Shown here: in pieces, positions 57,169-64,000 of the stretch
How positions within the stretch are numbered: position 1 is the stretch's first letter
Layout of the letters: the number at the start of each line of letters is the position of its first letter
Origin: Apricaphanius iberus
Taxonomy: Eukaryota > Chordata > Actinopteri > Cyprinodontiformes > Aphaniidae
Reading direction: 5' to 3'
Assembly: GCA_028564705.1 (NCBI GenBank)
Contig: JAPXFQ010002701.1
Coordinates: forward strand, 62,001-126,000
DNA: 64,000 bases
Notes under the pieces: model-generated
Databases searched by the model: none
What the model was told of the DNA's origin: nothing
The model's input: the letters and a program-made list of their open reading frames with translations, nothing else
Program-made: the position numbers and the translations under genes

Positions 57169-58236
57169 GAGCTATTGCATTACATATATTAAAGACTAAA
57201 AGACGAAAGCTTAGAAAACCTGCAATGAACTAATGTACAAGCTTAAAACCTTCAAATCTTTCTATAGCCATTAAAGCTATTCCCTAATCAACTGAATGGC
57301 TTGGCTGGGTATTATGATACAAAAAATAAAACTGTTTTTTTAACTAAATAAAATCCACCCATAATTCAATTAGTGTTCCCTAAATGCAGAATTAGATGAA
57401 TGCTACCGTTTGCTAATCCATTCAAATGTATAGCATTTGTTTATGACTTTTAGCATAATTTAATCTTTTAGAAAGACCAAAAGGCTAAGTCGCTTAATTT
57501 TTTTCTCTCCTTTTTTTTCTATTTCCCTAGTTTCTGTAGACAGTGTGGGGGTAGCAGCTGTGTTCTGGAGCAAATGACAGCAGGAGTGTTTGAAGCATAC
57601 TGTTTCGTGAACAGAAATGTTATTGTTGCTGCTATTGCATCCCTAACTGTCATGTTTGTGTGAATATATAATCCTGACCCAGTGGCGGATGTAGACAATA
57701 TGCAATAAGAAAGAAATGCAAACAACTGTGGCTCCTGGCATGTCTGAACACCCATTTGCAATGATGAAAACACCAATATACAAACCCTTTTACACACAAT
57801 CAAGAATAAATGGACTGCGTAAAATGGGGCTGTCTAAGATAACACGCAGAACGTGTTTACATGTCACTAATAAGATTACTTTCCCCCACAAAGCAATAAA
57901 CTGTGTATACTTACTAAAACGTCAATTCTCAAGATGAATTTTCCACTGTTTTCCTAAATTCAGATTGTGCATTTTCTACAAGTAGGAAGATAAACATGGA
58001 TCCTCCCACCTCCTAATATTCCACTTGGTAGAGAGCCCATTCTGTTAATTAACCAAACCACATGGGGCCAAACATAAGTCCAAATGCTCTCTCTTGTTTT
58101 GATCGAAGTTCACAGTACATTCCAACTAATAAATAAATGACAGAAGAGGATCCACAGGAGAGATATACTCCAACACATACTTTATTTGGAAGGCTAAAGG
58201 TAGAGTTAATTGTCAAATCAAATTCTTTGAAAGTAA
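57169..58236. other. Unassigned sequence
   Basis: Frames at 57519-57803 and 57716-57937 have no motif support. No repeat recognised. Confidence 0.45.
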
Positions 58237-58814
58237 GGGTACATTCATTAGTGAGAGTCCAGTAGACTTGGTTCCATTGGGACCAAAATTGAAAAAAAAA
58301 ATAATAATTTTTATATATATATATACTTTTCCATGTCATACGAATTAAAGTTTGGGAGCAACATGTTTACTTTCTTATCTGTGGTGGCACTGCACCAACA
58401 AGCACTTAACACAGGAGCATTTTCTATTCTGTGAAATGTAAACCAAAGATTAATGGCAATCAGATTTTAGTAGTTTCTGGTTTTAATCTGGTGTCTTTGG
58501 TAAATGGGCCAGGCAAAAATGTTGTAGCAATGGGCTCAGCATGAGGGAGAGAAGGAGGCAGTGTCATCTGGTCTTTATTTACCTGGAATATACTCCAGTA
58601 TAGTCCTAGTTTTGGAGTGTTTTGGTGGACATAGCATTCACATATGCAATCATTTCAACCAAACTGACACCTAGCGTTTTAGGCAGACCAGAGTTTTGCC
58701 TTTTGGTCTGCATCAAAATTCACTTTCGCACCTCCAAAAATTCAACAGTGTTTCAGGACAGACTAACTAGAATGTGATTGAAGCAGACTTAACAGGTTTT
58801 GTATGAATGCACCC
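58237..58814. mobile_element. Miniature DNA element, hAT-like ends
   Basis: Left end agggtacattcattagtgag and the reverse complement of the right end agggtgcattcatacaaaac share agggtRcattca. Interior words gaccaaaattg and ggtctgcatcaaaattcact are typical of a fish element whose ends read 'agggtgcattcacacc'. A short AT run lies at 58311-58325. No transposase and no clear target duplication. Confidence 0.55.
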
Positions 58815-60429
58815 TCAATAAGCAAGAAGAAATTCAGCCTTTATTCCTTAAAATTTTTAAAAACGACCAAAATGAAAGCTATTTGTCTATTATCTCAGAA
58901 AATGCTTTTAGTTAAAATATTATTAAAAATCAGAATTTTACATATATTTCCTTCATTTTTGATAGAATTGCATTCTGAAAATTATTATTTAGGTTTAATA
59001 CTTTTAGTATTGTTCAGTAAGCATCTTTCTATAGTGCTAGAATTTTGACCCTACAACCAATTTGGGTTGAGAGTTGTGCCCAAACTTCGTCATCCTGACT
59101 GTCTCATCAATAACATTCTTTCATTGTGATAACATTTATTTTATATAGTGTACCAAAACATCTCCACAACAAAATACTGCCACACCCATAATTCTAACCT
59201 GGGAGTTTCCTTCTTATTCCCCCAGTGCCCTAAAAATGGAATATTCTGTCTCATTAAGTGCCAGAAACTGAGAACAAAAACGATATATGTCTTTTTCAAA
59301 AGTGTATGAAAATATTTCAGCTATATTTTGTCTTCCCCTGTTTTTTCCCCCTTGTGCTAATCTGATATTGCATGTCTTCAAGTATGATGTTGGATGGAAA
59401 AGATAAGTGCAAACGGTGTTAAACGATAACAAACTTGACATTTGCTGGAGGAAAATATGAGTGTAAATCATTGAGCCTTTGTAATTGCACACGCCCACGT
59501 ACGCTGAGCTAAATCATGGCAGGAGTGATGGTGAATGCTCATGTGCTGCTGACAGCTCTATGAGCGCACCTCTTTTAAATCTCCTCAGATGTCAGTCTGC
59601 CAGCAGGAAATCTGTTGTCCATCAACACTGCACATTTCATTTGTTAGATTACTTCAACCTTTTTCAAAAATGATGTTTTTTTTTTCCAATTTTATTTTCA
59701 GTTACATGAAAATTGTCTAAATTAATATGTGTGTTTTTTTGACACAGGTTTGGACAGTCATAACACAAGATCTACAATTTTCTGGGTTGAAACTTAACTG
59801 TGCCTCTATTATTCTCTGTGTACTTAACTCACAGGAAAAAAATCATGTATGTTCCATTAATTGGTGAGACTAAATTACGTTAGGAGCAGCTGTACTCATG
59901 CAGGGTTTTTTTGTCTTAGTTGGCTGGTCATTAATGTGAAGCCTCCCTCATCCACTGGGGACTGACTCCAAAAAGGAGCAAATGCTCAATCATTGACTCC
60001 CACGTTAAAAAGGCCAACTTTACAGAAAAAGTAAACATGTTTACAGCCTGGTTCAAAAAACCATGTTACTGTAGGTTGGATAGTTCAGGTTTACCATCAT
60101 GACGATTCTGAGGGGGGGGGGATTTTTTTTTCTAACTCCTCCGTTTAGATATAATTTCATCTTAAAATCATGTATAATTGGTGGCGAAGAAGCCGCAGCA
60201 TCAGAGAGCGGGAGTTAGCTAAATCAGGCTGGAAGACAACAGAGTCAGATTCTAGATAGACTGGATTATCGCTGGTTAGATAAGTGCTGGAGTGAGGAAC
60301 ACAGCTGGAGGCATGAACTAATGGATGTCTGAGATGTGAGGTAAGTCAGAAGTCTTTTAACTTTTGTGAGGATCTGTGTTGTCAAGAAAGAATTGGTGAC
60401 TGCTTTTTCCTGGAGGTGTTGTTAAGCTA
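58815..60429. other. Unassigned sequence with one high-complexity block
   Basis: 59400-59680 is high-complexity and repeat-free, with homeodomain-like (gtaaatcatt, aaatcatgg) and E-box-like (catgtgctgctgac) strings; it could be a conserved non-coding element. 60112-60121 is a G-run. No gene is supported. Confidence 0.4.
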
Positions 60430-60710
60430 AGCCCGCCCATGTCCTCACCCTCCACCAATGGTAATGTATATAACACTATTTTAGGCCGTTGTGACCCAAC
60501 CCGTTTGGGCCCCCAGCCTCACAGCACCACTCTCAGGTCCACCTCTTTGCCCAATTTTGGATTTTCTGTGAGTGATGAAGCGAGTGACTTGTACAAGATG
60601 GCGGCAGTGGGAACCGCACTGTTGGCTTCATTTTCTGCTCTTCAGAAACCTATGGGTGACATCACCTTAGGGTAGGTCATTGTATTCAGAGTCTATGCTT
60701 TAGCCATTTC
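60430..60710 (+). mobile_element. Interspersed fish repeat ('atggcggc...ttcatttt' type)
   Basis: caagatggcggcagtgggaa, accgcactgttggcttcatt and aaacctatgggtgacatcac match a repeat I recognise from many teleost genomes that usually ends in 'atacagtctatg' (here attcagagtctatg). The class is unclear. The 78-codon frame at 60439-60675 arises from it. Confidence 0.55.
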
Positions 60711-61423
60711 TCTCTTTAACCGATTTTGAGAATTAAAACAAAACCCAGGATTGCGTCTAAGTCCTATAACTGTATTAAATGTATTAAATCCTCCCTATAT
60801 TTTTTTTACCAAGGTGTTCGTAGACTGCACTTATATCATTTCCCTTTATCATTTGAATTTTCCAGGACTTAGCATATTCTTCCCCTAATTTGTATAATCA
60901 TATGAATATATTTTTGATAAATCACTTGATCAAACAGGGAAAATATGGCATTTTATAGCATTTATTGATTTACATTTTTGATAGAATACTGTATCAAGCA
61001 GAAACTTGCTTATATTGTTACAGATGATGAAATTTCCAGAAGCTATAATAATTTAAAAAGAGAGTATCACGAGTTTTTAATATTGTATTGATGAAGATTT
61101 TTTTTGAAGACTGTTGCAGTATGTTGCGCAAACTTTTCTTTGATGAGCATCATGGAGCTAAAAACAACCCTTTTTTATTAAGGTTTACAAACAGTAAAAC
61201 ATTTAAATGCTCATGAAAAAAAAAACAGTATACCAAATATTGATCATTTAAATTTAATGCCTGATGAAAAAGGTTTTCAGCTGCCAATGTCAAGGGGTTT
61301 TGTAATTTATGCATTTTCTTTCATCCATGTTAACATCTTATTTGTACTCTATGGAACCTAGTTTGTTAGTTTAGCTTTCTGATCTAATATACCAGTTAAC
61401 ACCTGAAGCCTAGCTCATACACT

Positions 61424-61462
<39 letters not shown>

Positions 61463-61614
61463 TGGTATGGAGTTGTAGAGTACAACGTTACAGACGGCTG
61501 TGTTTGTTTGCATGTGTTTATGAGCTGCACTTCTAGTAAAACTTACTTTCTGTCAGTCATTACTCCTTATATTTAAAAGCTGAAGAAAATTAATGCTATT
61601 TGACATGGCAATGG
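60711..61614. other. Unassigned sequence with AT microsatellite
   Basis: 61425-61460 is (TA)n. The rest is AT-rich with no gene or repeat recognised. Confidence 0.5.
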
Positions 61615-61758
61615 TAGGCAGATCCGGCAGAAAAAGTTAGCACCCCCTGCTGTCCTGCTGGGGAATTGCTTTGCAAGTATAAAAAGAAAAACGTCTCTAT
61701 CAATACGTGTGCGTCTTCGTGCAAATATGCTGACAGAGCAGTATATACAAGGTTTTAG
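61615..61758 (-). mobile_element. Partial copy of the miniature element seen at 47876-48398
   Basis: Read on the minus strand, aaaaccttgtatatactgct(ctgtcagcatatttgcac) aligns with aagccttgtttatacttctc at 47876. Further in, gtattgatagagacgttttt and ggacagcagggggtgctaac match that copy. The other end is not recognisable. Confidence 0.65.
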
Positions 61759-61887
61759 CTGCCTGCATGATTTGTTTCGTTTTTTTTTTTACCCTGGATG
61801 TTTTAGCTGGTATATTTATACGGTATAATATTTTGGTAAATACTTTTTAGATTTAATCGAATAAACAAAGAGATGCCCATTCTATTC
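61759..61887. other. Short spacer
   Basis: AT-rich, nothing recognised. Confidence 0.5.
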
Positions 61888-62035
61888 AGTGCCTTGCAAA
61901 AGTATTCATACAGTTTTAACTTTTTATATTTTATCACGTTACGGGAAACCTTCAGTGTATTGTATTAGGACTGTATGTAAAAGACCAACCCAAAGCAGGG
62001 CATACTTCTAAGTAGATGGAGAAAGACATATATGC
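61888..62035 (+). mobile_element. Tc1-like transposon 5' end
   Basis: cagtgccttgcaaaagtatt, ttatcacgttacgggaaacc and taaaagaccaacccaaagca form the 5' terminal repeat region of the Tc1 family whose 3' ends occur at 41405 and 57075. Only about 150 bases remain. Confidence 0.8.
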
Positions 62036-62244
62036 AAAAGCATAGTGCTGCACACCAGAAAAAGAAAAATATAGCTATACATTACAATGTAAAAACTTAA
62101 TTGTAGGCTACTAATAATATATCAGTAATGCTTATTTATTATATAGCGTCATATTATTGCACATTTGAACAATATCTTTCATTATTATTTATCAGGTTAT
62201 AGCACAAATATTTTCATGATCTTACAATTTAAACATTATTTCAA

Positions 62245-62520
62245 AAGGCAGTGGTTCAGGAGGTATGCAGTTCGAATTCTCGCTCTCTCCGTGCTAGTCA
62301 CTTTGTTGTTGTGTCTCTTGGTAAGACTCTTCACCCTCCTTGCCAGCTGGTGGTGGTCAGAGGGCCCGGTGGCACTGATTGAGTGGCAGCCTGACTTCTG
62401 TAAGTCTGCCCAAGGCCAAAACAATGTCACTTACTACTGTTAGTTTGTGAATATGCGCTTTGGAGTCCTCAAACTTGAAAACAAAAGTGCTCTACAAGTG
62501 GAGGCCATATACCACTGTAC
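62245..62520 (+). mobile_element. tRNA-derived SINE, forward orientation
   Basis: Head ggcagtggttcaggaggtat with a good B box (gcagttcgaattc, 62268-62280), then ttgttgtgtctcttggtaag, gctggtggtggtcagagggc, and a tail gcgctttggagtcctcaaac...gtgctctacaagtgg. It shares its core with 49470, 54195 and 63150, and its tail with 52745. The 92-codon frame here is a by-product. Confidence 0.82.
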
Positions 62521-63149
62521 CACTACATGTTTGTATGAACAATGACTATGTATCATGAGAAGGTAAAAATGTTTAGTCCAAATGAAAAAAAAGCTATGTC
62601 AATACATTTTCCTGTTATAATGTAAACATTTTACGCCCAGAAAAGCCCTCAATCATCTATTTATACATATTCCAAATGGCTTCAGTTTGTCACATAGTCA
62701 ATATGCCAGACTAATTTGGGCCAGCTTTGTGTTTGCTCAACCTAGATATTTCAGTAAATGTGTCACGGTACTCTGCATGACAACATAACTCGCCTGAATA
62801 CAGTTCAGGTGGCGTAGTTACATGGATATTTCTGTTCCCCTCCAGATGAATAATGTCCTCATCTGCAGCTCCAAATATTTTAACGTTTTCTCTCAATGTA
62901 GGCATGCATTTAAATTATATTATGTTTTAGGAATAAAAGGGGTGAATGTGGAAGCTTTCTTGTTAAACCGATGTCATGTTCATGTTTGTACAAAATATAT
63001 GTTAATAGTCAGCTGCATTTGTTGTAAGCTTCTATACTATGCTATTCCTAGTGCAATCAATTGCCTTCAGAAGTCACCAAATTAGTAAAGTTCACTTGTG
63101 TGCAATGTAATGTAATCTCAGCATAAATATATATTTTTTTTACCTCAGA
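62521..63149. other. Unassigned sequence
   Basis: Frames at 62711-62905 (minus) and 62822-63085 (plus) lack motifs. No repeat recognised. Confidence 0.45.
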
Positions 63150-63315
63150 AGTTTTTTCAGTCAAGGACCACAAAGCAGAGATGTGAGGATGACGTACACA
63201 CAGCTGACTACCACCAGCAGGCAAGGTAGGTGAAGTGTCTTCCCAAAGGACACAATGACCAAGACAGACAGAGAGGGGGTTTGTAACGGCAACCGAGCAG
63301 TTATGGGACGAAAAG
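63150..63315 (-). mobile_element. tRNA-derived SINE fragment, reverse orientation
   Basis: On the minus strand gtcccataactgctcggttg, ttgtgtcctttgggaagaca, cttcacctaccttgcctgct and ggtggtagtcagctgtgtgt follow the same core as the other SINE copies. The tail is missing. Confidence 0.7.
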
Positions 63316-63394
63316 GTGGAAAAGCTTCCTCTGGTAAGATGAGATAGATCAAAGCTTAACTTTTTGCTCAACATGCAAAGCCCCATGTGGAACT

Positions 63395-63460
63395 AATACT
63401 GCATATCATCCTGAACACACTATCCCCAGAGTGAACCACAGTGTTGGCAGTATTACGAAG
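63395..63460 (+). pseudogene. Tc1-like transposase shard
   Basis: One frame reads AYHPEHTIPRVNHSVGSI, matching the Tc1 segment that usually precedes MLWGCFS. The match stops within about 60 bases, so only a splinter of the DDE domain remains. Confidence 0.6.
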
Positions 63461-63689
63461 TGGGAATTTACTGTTGATGGGGACATGGATTGAGCTAAAT
63501 ATGTGGCAATACTAAACATAAAAGCCATAAATGCTAAAACATTATTCTTCTTCCGGATCTCGGCAAAGACATACGCTTTTTTTTCTCCCTCCTCCTCCTG
63601 TGTCTTATCCCACAGCTCTCTGTCTCCTGGGCCTCTATTTGGAGTGTCTTTTTGAATTTCTCTCCAAACTAAACCGAACAAGCTGAAAG

Positions 63690-64000
63690 ATGGAAATGGT
63701 TAGCTGGTCTCTGAATGCAATTGATAAAATCTACTCAGCTTTACGAAACACCGGTAAGGGGCAACCGGGGTGTCCTGCGGAGACGTATCCGGCTGGCTAT
63801 GTGTTGGTCGCTTGGACAAGGTTTCAGCCGTTGTGTCTGTCAATACTCTCGCAAGAAGACACAGAAGATTCAGGTTTATGGTGAGCGGGTTTCTGCTGAT
63901 TGGAAAGGGCATTTACTGGATCTACTGCAAAATGGAGCAACAAAGATGTGATACATGGTCGAAATTGGAGACAATTCTGGAAGCGATTGGAAGGCTGAAG
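63690..64000 (+). pseudogene. Frameshifted reading frame of unknown family, runs off the window
   Basis: Coding-like sequence begins at ATG 63690 in a good context (aagATGG). It stays open in one frame to 63884 (MEMVSWSLNAIDKIYSAL early, then VLVAWTRFQPLCLSILS). Coding-like residues continue in the next frame (ADWKGHLLDLL, about 63892-63930) and then in the third (CDTWSKLETILEAIGRLK, to the window end). Two single-base shifts would explain this. A pyrimidine tract and tcccacag acceptor-like site lie ~75 bases upstream. The family is not recognised; a retroelement structural protein is possible, as is a lineage-specific gene. It is named a pseudogene because of the frame changes, which could also be sequencing errors. 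Confidence 0.4.

Noticed and set aside
62260..62290. Possible tRNA gene (A- and B-box-like sequence)
   Set aside because: No cloverleaf can be closed, and the sequence continues into a SINE core and tail shared with three other copies.

Overview
The window looks like intergenic or intronic DNA from a teleost fish, probably a percomorph. The evidence is its repeat content: many decayed Tc1-like transposons, L2-clade LINE pieces with the 3' tails typical of fish, tRNA-derived SINEs, hAT-type and TTAA-type miniature elements, an R4/Dong-like LINE and an LTR retroelement, set in AT-rich DNA full of microsatellites. I found no host protein-coding exon, tRNA or rRNA gene that I can defend. Nearly every open frame is short, or comes from a transposon or simple repeat.

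Layout. 1-3100: unassigned DNA with two weak miniature-element remnants. 3395-10561: a ~7.2 kb LTR retroelement with a truncated 5' LTR, a tRNA-Trp-type primer binding site, a 6.2 kb G+T-skewed interior without long reading frames, a purine tract and a complete 631-bp 3' LTR. A 272-bp block abutting the 5' LTR recurs almost identically at 14783-15056. 10562-21015: several Tc1 pieces, including an N-terminal transposase remnant (12838-13620) and a C-terminal one (20055-21015), plus a TTAA-flanked miniature element (17120-17595). 21000-33500: mostly unique AT-rich DNA with LINE tails, one candidate long-TIR Tc1 element (27022-28862) and a hAT-like miniature element (30675-31128). 33494-43500: an L2 reverse transcriptase tail, Tc1 shards, a broken THAP domain (39220-39441), a CpG-rich TTAA element (39772-40835) and a repeat-poor 1.8 kb stretch that resembles conserved non-coding DNA.

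43560-51150 is the most nested part: a Tc1 copy split by a hAT-like element that itself holds another inverted-repeat element; an L2 split by a miniature element; and a Tc1 split by a solo LTR from the same family as the LTR element near the left end. 54195-57170: SINE, hAT miniature element, an R4/Dong-like LINE that has lost its reverse transcriptase region between two microsatellites, and the 5' end of a hAT-type transposon with a TATA box and a 17-bp hairpin spanning its start codon. 57170-64000: further miniature elements and SINEs. At the right edge is a frameshifted reading frame of unknown family that runs out of the window.

The features do not form a pathway. Their relationships are insertion order and shared family. 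The items most worth checking are the coding-free LTR element and its rearranged 5' end, the start-codon hairpin of the hAT fragment, the THAP remnant with an intact splice donor, and the repeat-poor stretches that may be enhancers. Family names come from recalled consensus sequences and motifs; no database search was run.
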